A DNA stretch of 64,000 bases from Verrucomicrobiota bacterium (GTDB lineage: Bacteria > Verrucomicrobiota > Verrucomicrobiia > Opitutales > Opitutaceae), in contig JAQGOP010000027.1 of the NCBI GenBank assembly GCA_028293545.1, positions 1 through 64,000 of the forward strand, in the 5' to 3' direction. Positions within the stretch are counted from its first letter, which is position 1. Every line of letters begins with the position of its first letter. A program made the position numbers and the translations under genes. Positions 33,257 to 41,280 of the stretch are shown one piece after another. The notes beneath the pieces are model-generated. The model was not told the origin of the DNA, ran no database searches, and saw only the letters and a program-made list of their open reading frames with translations.

Positions 33257-33511
33257 TCAGAATACCGTGAGCGCGTGGGCGCTCTCGATCGCGATCCAAG
33301 CACAGCCGGCGGCAACCATCAGCGCCAGGGCTTGGCGCATCAGCTTCCGGCCGCGGAGCACGGTGTCGTGGAAATCGGTGTCGAGCGACTTGCGGTTGTT
33401 CTCCGCGAGAAAACTGACGAAGCGGGAATTCCGGCAAGGTCCGCGTCCACTCTCCAACCGGCCAAGCCTAATGGCTGGGCGATGAAAGAATTTGCGGAGG
33501 AAGCGACGCAC
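33257..33511 (-). CDS. Possible small protein with C-terminal helix
   Basis: 84 aa from GTG 33511, basic at the start and with one hydrophobic helix near the end (QALALMVAAGCAWIAIESAH). It fits the gap between the lipoprotein and lysA in the lipoprotein's direction, but an overlapping frame is also open and no ribosome site is clear. Unknown function. Confidence 0.35.
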   Translation of the reverse strand: MRRFLRKFFHRPAIRLGRLESGRGPCRNSRFVSFLAENNRKSLDTDFHDTVLRGRKLMRQALALMVAAGCAWIAIESAHALTVF

Positions 33512-33592
33512 GAGGGGATATCGGAAATTAGGGATGGTTTATTCAACGAGAAACTCTCTAGGGTCTGACTTTCACGACTTTTTTTTCGCGGC

Positions 33593-34897
33593 ATGCACCA
33601 TTTCCACTACACCGGCCAAGACCTGCACTGCGAGTCGGTGGACCTCGCCGCCGTGGCCCGGCTCTATGGCACGCCCGCCTATGTTTATAGTGCGGCCACC
33701 ATGGCCGATAATTTTCGCCGTCTCCAAAGCAACCTTTCCGGCCTCGACCTGCAGATTTGTTATGCGATGAAGGCGTGCTCCAACATCGCCGTCATCAGGC
33801 ATTTCGCCAATCTGGGCGCCGGCTTTGACCTGGTCAGCGGCGGCGAATTGCGCCGGGTGCTCGCGGCGGGCGCCAATGTCCATAACAGCGTGTTCGCGGG
33901 TGTCGGGAAGACGGAGGCGGAAATCCGCCTCGCGTTGGAAAACGGGATCTACGCGTTTCATGTCGAGAGCGAGCCCGAGCTCGCGCGGATCAACCACGTC
34001 GCCGGCCAGCTCGGCGTTCAGGCGCCCATCGCGATCCGCGTCAACCCCGACGTCGATGCCCATACGCATGCGAAAATCACGACCGGGAAGAGCGACAACA
34101 AATTCGGCATTCCCTTGAAGTTCGCGCCCGCCGCTTACGAAGCGGCGGCGAAACTGAAAAACCTCCGGATCCGCGGCGTGCAGATGCACATCGGCTCGCA
34201 GCTCACGGACATCGCGCCGTTCGTGGAGGCGGTCAAAAAAGTCGCGCCCTTCGTCGCGGAGCTGAAGGCCGGCTACGGCATCGAGTATTTTTCGATCGGC
34301 GGCGGCATGGGGATTACTTACCGCGACGCGCTCGCGAGCGGACAGGCCGCCTGGTGGGACGCACAGCCGGCCGACAAGCGTCCGCTCACGCCGGAAATCT
34401 ACGGTGCCGCGCTGACGCCGCTGCTCGCGCCGCTTGGTTTGAAAATCCTGCTCGAACACGGGCGTTTCATGGTGGGCAATGCAGGCGTGCTGCTCGCGCG
34501 CGTGGAGCACCTCAAGCGCGGCGCGGGAAAAAATTTCCTCATCCTCGACGCCGCGATGAACGACTTGGTGCGCCCGGCGATGTATGAGTCCTACCACGAG
34601 ATCGTCCCGGTGCATCGCGACAGTTCGCGCCGCGCGCTGGTGGCCGACATCGTGGGCCCGATCTGCGAGAGCAGCGATTGCTTCGCGAAGGACCGCCAGA
34701 TCCAGGACGTCGGCGAAGGGGAGCTCGTGGCCTTCATGAGCGCGGGCGCCTACGGTTATGCGATGGCCAGCCGGTACAATTCCCGCGGCATGCCCGCCGA
34801 GGTCCTGGTGAACGGCAGCGCCTTTGAATTGGTGAACGCACGCGAGTCGTTCGAGCAGATGATCGCCGGCGAGAAGATCCCGGCGTTCCTGCAATAA
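33593..34897 (+). CDS. lysA: Diaminopimelate decarboxylase
   Basis: 434 aa, PLP fold-type III. The PLP Lys lies in ICYAMKACSN (about residue 60), HIGSQLTD (about 201-208) and SIGGGMGI form the phosphate/ring contacts, and CESSDCFAKDR supplies the substrate Cys and following Asp. The usual EPGR near residue 285 reads LEHGRFMV here, a small deviation. Converts meso-diaminopimelate to L-lysine. No other lysine genes adjoin; no lysine riboswitch is visible upstream. Confidence 0.93.
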   Translation: MHHFHYTGQDLHCESVDLAAVARLYGTPAYVYSAATMADNFRRLQSNLSGLDLQICYAMKACSNIAVIRHFANLGAGFDLVSGGELRRVLAAGANVHNSVFAGVGKTEAEIRLALENGIYAFHVESEPELARINHVAGQLGVQAPIAIRVNPDVDAHTHAKITTGKSDNKFGIPLKFAPAAYEAAAKLKNLRIRGVQMHIGSQLTDIAPFVEAVKKVAPFVAELKAGYGIEYFSIGGGMGITYRDALASGQAAWWDAQPADKRPLTPEIYGAALTPLLAPLGLKILLEHGRFMVGNAGVLLARVEHLKRGAGKNFLILDAAMNDLVRPAMYESYHEIVPVHRDSSRRALVADIVGPICESSDCFAKDRQIQDVGEGELVAFMSAGAYGYAMASRYNSRGMPAEVLVNGSAFELVNARESFEQMIAGEKIPAFLQ

Positions 34898-35101
34898 TTG
34901 CGGATTGCGGATCGCGAATTGCGGATACCGGAAACCGGAAACCGGATAGCTAAGGCGCCGGGAACCACCGCAACGAAGCTGGAGTGTTGTCCCGCATCGG
35001 TGCGTGAACAACTGCGACCCGTCGTCTTGGAACCGCACTATTTCCCGAAGACTGACGTTTCGCCTTAGCTATCCGGTTTCCGGTATCCGCAATCCGCAAT
35101 T
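34896..35101. repeat. Type E palindromic repeat after lysA
   Basis: Arms GGAAACCGGATAGCTAAGGC and complement (GCCTTAGCTATCCGG...), plus repeated ATTGCGGAT units, enclose about 110 bases. Outer ends ATTGCGGATTGCGG and CCGCAATCCGCAAT pair as well. A half-copy occurs at 50273-50345. Confidence 0.82.
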
Positions 35102-35154
35102 CAGCCTCCCAATCTCCCCATTGACCCTTCCACGACCTGACCCATCCTGCGGGC

Positions 35155-36291
35155 ATGGTACGCACGTCGACGCCCCTGGCTTCTGCGACGACTGAGGACG
35201 GGGTTGAAACCGTGCTCGGGCGGCAGTTTAGCGAGCGCGAATACCTCACCATGAATCCCGATGTCCGCGCGGATATCGCCGCGGGAAAATTCGAATCGGG
35301 CCGCCACCATTTTATCCATTTTGGGCATGCCGAGGGCCGGCTCGGTCGCCAGCCGGAAGAGATCTCACCGTTCTTCGGCCACTTGCCTGTCAACGAAAAC
35401 ACCCTCCCGGCATTTCGGGCCGAACATTTCCCGTATGCCGGCCCGCATCCCTGGCTCGATCGTGCGGATTGGGCGCAGGCCGTGGACCGAAAACTCGCCG
35501 CCGGCGAAATCTCGCCGGACGATGCCGCCGTGTGCCGCAGTTGGGCGGAGCACGGCTACTTGATTTTGAAAGGCGTGATTCCCGCGGCAATGCTCGACGA
35601 GGGCTGGTCAGCCTACGAGCGCGCGATCGCGGCAGGCGCGATTACGCTGCTTGCGGACAAGGCCGGCGAAACCGATCCGTGGCCCGGACGGTACCTCGAC
35701 CCGCACCTCAAAATTCCCGAGATCTGCCCAGTGATGCGGCACCCGGAACTGTTGCGCGTGTTGCGCCTGCTCATGCAGCGCGAACCGGCGCCGTTCCAAT
35801 CGATCGCTTCACACAAGGGCACGCAGCAGGGCGCGCACTCGGATTCGATCCACATGACGACGTACCCGCTCGGTTACCTCACCGCGGCGTGGATCGCGTT
35901 TGAGGATATCCATCCGGATAGCGGTCCCCTCGTTTATTATCCCGGCAGCCACCGCCTGCCTTATGTGTTCAGCAAGGATGTCGGCATCGAGGTCGGCGAA
36001 TTCGCCGCCGGCGGCTACGCGCCGTACCTGGAAAAATACGAGCCCTACATCGCAAAGCTGCTGGAGGAAAATCACTGCCGGCCCGCCTATTTCCACGCGG
36101 GCAAGGGCGATCTCCTGATCTGGCATGCGAACCTGATCCACGGCGGATCGCAGCGGCGCGACCTGCAGCGTTCGCGGCGGGCGCTGGTCTGCCATTATTT
36201 CGTGAAGGGCGCGGTGACCTACCACGACCTCGCCTCGAGCCGCGCCCGGCCGCACTTGGGGACTTGCCTGCTGCGTCCGCCGACCAACTGA
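35155..36291 (+). CDS. Phytanoyl-CoA dioxygenase family protein
   Basis: 378 aa. The N-terminal 80 residues (FSEREYLTMNPDVRADIAAG, FIHFGHAEGR) resemble a small module often fused to secreted or glycan-linked proteins. The Fe(II)/2-oxoglutarate dioxygenase domain follows: GAHSDSIHM holds the His-x-Asp facial triad pair, and IHGGSQRRD supplies the distal His and the Arg area for 2-oxoglutarate. Substrate unknown. The next gene (gpsA) starts 11 bases after its stop, so they may be co-transcribed. Confidence 0.88.
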   Translation: MVRTSTPLASATTEDGVETVLGRQFSEREYLTMNPDVRADIAAGKFESGRHHFIHFGHAEGRLGRQPEEISPFFGHLPVNENTLPAFRAEHFPYAGPHPWLDRADWAQAVDRKLAAGEISPDDAAVCRSWAEHGYLILKGVIPAAMLDEGWSAYERAIAAGAITLLADKAGETDPWPGRYLDPHLKIPEICPVMRHPELLRVLRLLMQREPAPFQSIASHKGTQQGAHSDSIHMTTYPLGYLTAAWIAFEDIHPDSGPLVYYPGSHRLPYVFSKDVGIEVGEFAAGGYAPYLEKYEPYIAKLLEENHCRPAYFHAGKGDLLIWHANLIHGGSQRRDLQRSRRALVCHYFVKGAVTYHDLASSRARPHLGTCLLRPPTN

Positions 36292-36302
36292 TTTCCCGCG
36301 CG

Positions 36303-37328
36303 ATGAAATTCACCGTCATCGGCGCCGGAGCTTGGGGCACGGCCTTCGCCGTCCATTTGGCGCGCAATGGCCAGGTCGTCACCCTGGTGCCGCGCCGCGC
36401 GGAACAAGCCGCGATGCTGACGTCGACGCGCGAGAATTCGGAATACCTTCCCGGCGTCGCGCTGCCGCCGTCGCTGCGGATTGACCATGATCTCTTTGCC
36501 GGCCTGGCCGAAACCGACGTCGTGCTGCTCGCGTGTCCGTCGCAGGCCTTGCGCGAAACCTGCGAGCGCATGAAGGCGCACCTCGGCGCTTCGAAGCCGG
36601 GCCTCGTCGTGAGCCTGGCCAAAGGACTGGAGCTGGACACGTACCTGCGTCCCTCGCAGGTGATCGCCCACATCCTGCCGCACTTGAACGCGGGGTCGCT
36701 GACCGGGCCCACGAATGCCGCGGAAGTCGCGCGCGGCCTGCCCGCCGCGATGGTGCTGGCGGCCGGCGAGGCGGCGCCGGCGCAGGAAGTGCGCGACGTC
36801 CAGGCGGCGTTGAGCGGGGCGACGTTGCGGGTTTACACGAGCGACGACCTGCCCGGCGTGGAATTCGGCGGGAGCCTGAAGAACATCTACGCGATCGCGG
36901 CGGGATGCTGCGATGGCCTGAAGCTGGGGGATAATTCCCGCGCCGCGCTGCTCACGCGCGCGCTCGCGGAGATGGTGCGGGTGGGGGTGACCTTGGGCGC
37001 GCGGCCGGAAACATTTTATGGGCTCAGCGGATTCGGCGACTTGGTTGCGACGTGTCACGGGGCATGGAGTCGAAACCGCGAATTCGGTTTTGAACTCGGG
37101 ATGGGCAAGAGTGTCGCGGCGCTGATGCAGGGGCGCAGGACGGTGGTCGAAGGTTACAAGACCACGCAGTCGTTCCACGGGCTCTGCCTGGAAAAGGGGA
37201 TGGACGCGCCGATTCTCACCGAGATTTACGGAATTCTTTTCGAGAACAAGCCCCCGGCGAATGCGATCCGCGCGCTGATGACGCGCAGCCTGAAGCGCGA
37301 GACGGGCTCGCCGTTCATGCGCTCGTAA
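36303..37328 (+). CDS. gpsA: Glycerol-3-phosphate dehydrogenase [NAD(P)+]
   Basis: 341 aa. N-terminal Rossmann motif GAGAWGTAFAVHLARNG (residues 7-23), central GPTNAAEVARGLPAA, the catalytic Lys in FGGSLKNIYAIAAG, and the C-terminal NSRAALLTRALAEM and FYGLSGFGDLVATC. It reduces dihydroxyacetone phosphate to sn-glycerol-3-phosphate for phospholipid synthesis. ATG 36303 begins directly with the Rossmann strand. A REP palindrome begins at the base after the stop codon. Confidence 0.95.
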   Translation: MKFTVIGAGAWGTAFAVHLARNGQVVTLVPRRAEQAAMLTSTRENSEYLPGVALPPSLRIDHDLFAGLAETDVVLLACPSQALRETCERMKAHLGASKPGLVVSLAKGLELDTYLRPSQVIAHILPHLNAGSLTGPTNAAEVARGLPAAMVLAAGEAAPAQEVRDVQAALSGATLRVYTSDDLPGVEFGGSLKNIYAIAAGCCDGLKLGDNSRAALLTRALAEMVRVGVTLGARPETFYGLSGFGDLVATCHGAWSRNREFGFELGMGKSVAALMQGRRTVVEGYKTTQSFHGLCLEKGMDAPILTEIYGILFENKPPANAIRALMTRSLKRETGSPFMRS

Positions 37329-37520
37329 GTAGCGCAGGCGGCCCGCCTGCTTTTCGAAGTAGCGAGGAGCTTAGGTGAATGCGTCGGAACGTGGCGCCAC
37401 GTCATCGACTGGCTCTGTTGGACGTTTCAATCGATACGTCGCAGGTTTGTAGGCGGAGCCGAACGAGCCAGTCGAAGACGTGGCGCTACGTCTCCCGAGC
37501 AGGCGGGCCGCCTGCGCTAC
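37329..37520. repeat. REP pair enclosing a type C palindrome
   Basis: Plus REP 37329-37351 and minus REP 37498-37520. Inner arms (about 37388-37417 and 37465-37494) contain ACGTGGCGCCACGTC and the pair GACTGGCTC/GAGCCAGTC. The same block occurs at 43397-43583 and, reversed, at 49690-49906. Confidence 0.82.
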
Positions 37521-37572
37521 TTCGAACGCGGCCTTGCGCGCCACCTTAAAAATGCTGAGGTGGGCGGACCCC

Positions 37573-39207
37573 ATGAGTCACTCCGCTGCTTCCGCCACGC
37601 TGGACAAGAAACACAAGCTGGTCGTTTTCGCCTCATCGCTCGGCACCGTGTTCGAGTGGTATGACTTCTATATCTACGGCACGCTCGCGGCGTTTTTCGG
37701 GAAACTGTTCTTCCCGCCCGGCAATGAAACCGCCGGCTTCCTCTCCAGCCTCGCGCTCTTCGGCGTCGGCTTTTCCGTGCGACCCTTCGGCGCGCTCGTG
37801 TTCGGCCGCATCGGGGACCTCATCGGGCGGAAATACACCTTCCTCGTCACCATCGTGGTCATGGGCCTCGCCACCGCCCTCGTCGGCGTGCTCCCGACCT
37901 ACGCGACGATCGGATTTTGGGCGCCGGTTCTCCTCGTCATTCTCCGCCTTGCCCAGGGACTTGCGCTCGGAGGTGAATACGGCGGGGCGGCGACCTACGT
38001 GGCGGAGCACGCGCCCGACGGGAAGCGGGGGTTGTTCACGAGCTGGATCCAGCTGACGGCAACCCTGGGTTTTTTCCTTTCGCTCGCGGTGATCTACGTC
38101 ACGCGCCACGCGATGACGGCGGAAAGTTTCGCGGCCTGGGGCTGGCGGGTGCCTTTCCTGGTTTCGGTGCTGCTGCTGGCGATCTCGATCTACATCCGGC
38201 TCAAGCTCGAGGAATCGCCGGTTTTCGCCGAGATGAAAGCCCAGGGCCGGACGTCAAAGGCGCCGCTCACCGAGAGCTTCGCGCGCTGGGGAAACGGCAA
38301 GCTCGTCCTGAAAGCGCTCTTCGGCGCGACCGCCGGGCAGGGCGTGGTGTGGTACGCCGGGCAATTCTACGCGCTCTATTTCATCAGCACGACGCTCAAG
38401 CTCGACTATGAGAACACGTACCTGCTGATCGCGGCCGCGTTGGTCATCGGCGCGCCGTTCCTGATTTTCTTCGGCTGGCTGTCGGACCGCATCGGACGGA
38501 AGTACATCATGCTGACGGGCTGCCTGCTCGCCGTGCTGACCTACCAGCCGATTTTCCACGGGCTGACGCGGGCGGCAAACCCCGCGCTGGCGGACGCGAT
38601 GCAGCGGACGCCGGTCGTGCTGCACACCGGGGAATATCGCGGGATGTTCACGCTGACCCTCGAAGCGGTGAAGGATGCGGCTGGGAAAATCGTCGGCTTG
38701 AAAAAAACCACTTCAGTGACGGACCATGCGCGGAATTTTCTCAATGGCCGCGGGATTCCCTTTACCCTCGCCCCGGCGTTAACCGAAGCCCCGCTCGTCT
38801 TGAGCGTGGGGGACGCGAAAGTCCCCGGTTTCGAGGCCCCCGCATATGAGGCGGCGCTCGCGCCGGCGGGCTATCCGAGGTCGGCGGATGCCGCCCGGGT
38901 AAATCGCGTCGCGGTCGTGGCACTTTTGACCGTGTTGATGCTCTATGTTGCGATGGTTTATGGCCCGATCGCGGCGTTCCTCGTCGAACTTTTTCCCACT
39001 CACATCCGGTACACCTCCATGTCGCTCCCCTATCACATCGGCAACGGTTGGTTCGGCGGATTCCTGCCGCTGATAGCGGCGAGCATCGTGGTCTTCACCG
39101 GCGACATCTATGCGGGCCTGTGGTATCCCATCGCGATTGCCGCGATGTCCTTCGTGGTGGGCCTGGTGCTGCTGCCCGAGACGAAGGATAACGACATCAA
39201 CAAATAG
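37573..39207 (+). CDS. MFS transporter (metabolite:H+ symporter type)
   Basis: 544-aa permease with 12 helices and the family motifs GTVFEWYDFYIYG (helix 1), RPFGALVFGRIGDLIGRKY (loop 2-3) and the second-half repeat GWLSDRIGRKYIML. These are hallmarks of the MHS subfamily (KgtP/ProP/ShiA-like, importing organic acids or osmolytes with protons). An insert of about 110 residues between helices 9 and 10 (VVLHTGEYRGMFTLT to EAALAPAGYPR) is unusual for the family. ATG 37573 is preferred; ATG 37552 is possible. Substrate unknown. Confidence 0.88.
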   Translation: MSHSAASATLDKKHKLVVFASSLGTVFEWYDFYIYGTLAAFFGKLFFPPGNETAGFLSSLALFGVGFSVRPFGALVFGRIGDLIGRKYTFLVTIVVMGLATALVGVLPTYATIGFWAPVLLVILRLAQGLALGGEYGGAATYVAEHAPDGKRGLFTSWIQLTATLGFFLSLAVIYVTRHAMTAESFAAWGWRVPFLVSVLLLAISIYIRLKLEESPVFAEMKAQGRTSKAPLTESFARWGNGKLVLKALFGATAGQGVVWYAGQFYALYFISTTLKLDYENTYLLIAAALVIGAPFLIFFGWLSDRIGRKYIMLTGCLLAVLTYQPIFHGLTRAANPALADAMQRTPVVLHTGEYRGMFTLTLEAVKDAAGKIVGLKKTTSVTDHARNFLNGRGIPFTLAPALTEAPLVLSVGDAKVPGFEAPAYEAALAPAGYPRSADAARVNRVAVVALLTVLMLYVAMVYGPIAAFLVELFPTHIRYTSMSLPYHIGNGWFGGFLPLIAASIVVFTGDIYAGLWYPIAIAAMSFVVGLVLLPETKDNDINK

Positions 39208-39249
39208 CCGTGCGCAGTTAACCCAACTTTGCTTCCGACCCGGGCCGTT

Positions 39250-39816
39250 ATGAAACCACTCGCTTCCTTCGTGACGGTGCTGGCGTTGCTGCTCGTGGTT
39301 CCGCGCCTGGCGGCGGAGGAAACGGCGGCAGTCCCGCACGTGAGCGATCCGGAAAAGGTGTTGTCATCGGACCAGGCGTGGAAGGAACGCGCCGAGAATA
39401 AACTGGTGAATTTTGAAAAGGCGGCCGAGTTCCGCATCCTCGTGCGATTCCATGCAAAGTCGCCGGCGCCGGAAGAGGACAAAATCCCGGGCGCCTATAT
39501 GCGCGCGCTGGCGCGACAGCTCGGCGTCGGTACAAAAGGCGTGCTCGCGGTTTACTTTGCGGACGAGGAGGAATGGCGCCTCTGGGTCGGCGATGAATCC
39601 ACCGCAACGTTCGTGGGAAAACCCGGCACCGCCGCGGAACTCACCAAGAGCGGGGATATCCATCGGACGAAGGAAGCGTTTCTGACGAAAGTCACGGCCG
39701 CGGGCGATGCGGCCCTGGCGGAACGGAAACAAACTTCCGTGGCGTGGCGCCGGCAGCTGCGCACCGACGCAATGATCGACGGTTTGGTCGAGAAGTTTCG
39801 TCCGCCGTTGAAGTGA
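39250..39816 (+). CDS. Exported TPM-like protein
   Basis: 188 aa with a signal peptide (MKPLASFVTVLALLLVVPRL-AAEE). The body (FRILVRFHAKSPAPEED, ARQLGVGTKGVLAVYFADEE, WRLWVGDES) resembles the TPM domain of periplasmic/thylakoid proteins with phosphatase or assembly roles. Similarity is moderate. Starts 43 bases after the MFS stop on the same strand. Confidence 0.62.
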   Translation: MKPLASFVTVLALLLVVPRLAAEETAAVPHVSDPEKVLSSDQAWKERAENKLVNFEKAAEFRILVRFHAKSPAPEEDKIPGAYMRALARQLGVGTKGVLAVYFADEEEWRLWVGDESTATFVGKPGTAAELTKSGDIHRTKEAFLTKVTAAGDAALAERKQTSVAWRRQLRTDAMIDGLVEKFRPPLK

Positions 39817-39823
39817 AGCTGAG

Positions 39824-41062
39824 CTAACGTCGGGCGGTTTCGACGAGGATGTCTTTCAGGACGACGCCCAACGTAAAGTCACGGCCCTCGCGCCGCAGGG
39901 TCAGGAGGTAATGCGTGCCGGCCGGTTTTTCCCAGAAGCGCGCCAGCGGCAGGATGGCCGGATCGGTGCGCCAAAACGTGACGTCCAAATCGTCGATTTT
40001 CCGGAGCACGTCGCCGGTGCGGATGCCTTGGAGATCGGCGGGCGTCCCGGGCGCGACGTGCGCGTCGAGGTCGTCGTTCTCGGACTTCGGCACGAAGACG
40101 GCGCCCAGTCGATTGTGCGGGAAGACCTCGGGGATGGGTCGTTCGGCGCGCAGGTAGGCGAATCCCGCCTTCGGATCCGTGACCAGGCCCATTTGCTTGA
40201 GCGCGAAAATTCCGAGGCAGGCGGAATATTCGACTCCATCGCGTCGGACATCGGCGGAGTCGGACCGAGTCACCCAGATGTTGTGCAAGGTCACCCCGTA
40301 GAAATCGAAGGTGTCGGCGAGGGCGACCTCCCGCACCACCAGGCCGGCGGCGGGCTTGTAATACGCGTCGAGCGTGGCCGGGGCGCGCGGGTGCGCATTG
40401 CGCCACGCCTGCCATTTGGGAGCGGAGAGGCTGATCCCGCTCTTGCTTCCGGTGTCGATGAGGATGGATTCGGTTTTCGAACTGAATCGCCGCTTGGATT
40501 CGAGGACGAGCTGGGTGTCGCCGCGGGGGAGGCGCAGTTTTTTCCAACCCCAGCTTTTCGGCGCCTTTCCGATCGGTCCGATCTGCCGGTGTGGAAGGTC
40601 GAACAACATGACCAACTCCTTGAACGCAGGAAACCCCAGGAGACCGTCGAACTCGTCCTTCAAATAGTCCGGCATTTCCACGACGAGTGGCTGCACCCGG
40701 GGATACTCGTTGCCAAAGATGAAGAGTGAAAAGGGCTCGGTTGAGCCCGCGGCCACTTCGCCCGGCACCGGGGTAAAATTTGGCGACGGAGGTGTCACTG
40801 TGAGCCCCAGATTTTCCGCGGAACGCTGGCTCAGGGCCACCGGGACACCGGTACCGGTATCGAGTGCGAAGTGCACGCGCCGGCGGTTGATGTTCGCCTC
40901 GACGATGATCCGTTCGTCGGAACGGAGCGTTGCGGCGGAAGAGGGCAGGGAAGTGGCGTCGCTGGTCGTGAGGCCCGGCGGGTCCGAAACGGGGGCGGAA
41001 TGGGCGATGGATTGGGCGAGGGCCGATAAAACGAAAGTGAAGACGAACGGGAAGCGCGGCAT
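39824..41062 (-). CDS. Retropepsin-like aspartyl protease with PDZ domain
   Basis: 412 aa with a signal peptide (MPRFPFVFTFVLSALAQSIA). Two aspartic protease half-sites are visible: FALDTGTGVPVAL (about 67-79) and ILIDTGSKSGISL (about 198-210); a PDZ-like region (APGTPADLQGIRTGDVLRKI) lies near 325-345. Proteins of this kind are periplasmic single-chain aspartyl proteases of unknown target. The two DTG motifs suggest both catalytic Asp are present. Converges on the TPM-like gene. Confidence 0.85.
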   Translation of the reverse strand: MPRFPFVFTFVLSALAQSIAHSAPVSDPPGLTTSDATSLPSSAATLRSDERIIVEANINRRRVHFALDTGTGVPVALSQRSAENLGLTVTPPSPNFTPVPGEVAAGSTEPFSLFIFGNEYPRVQPLVVEMPDYLKDEFDGLLGFPAFKELVMLFDLPHRQIGPIGKAPKSWGWKKLRLPRGDTQLVLESKRRFSSKTESILIDTGSKSGISLSAPKWQAWRNAHPRAPATLDAYYKPAAGLVVREVALADTFDFYGVTLHNIWVTRSDSADVRRDGVEYSACLGIFALKQMGLVTDPKAGFAYLRAERPIPEVFPHNRLGAVFVPKSENDDLDAHVAPGTPADLQGIRTGDVLRKIDDLDVTFWRTDPAILPLARFWEKPAGTHYLLTLRREGRDFTLGVVLKDILVETARR

Positions 41063-41280
41063 GGGTTTGATCTACGGCTCGGTCAGGAATGAGCGAAGCG
41101 CATCACCCTCGACCCCAAGCGGGAGCGAGAGTTTCGCAACGTGGCGCCACGTTCCCATCGGCGCACCGAGCAAGACAGGCCTGCGATTATTCGTGAAAGC
41201 CGGGCTTGCGCGCAGCAAAACGCCACGGTGTAAATGGCCCCTCGCGGGAATTACTCCCGTCGTTCGCACCTCCTCACCCC

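Noticed and set aside
33340-33594. 84-codon minus frame upstream of the lipoprotein (MPRKKSRESQ...)
   Set aside because: Overlaps another small frame in the same place, is Ser/Ala-rich and has no recognisable pattern.
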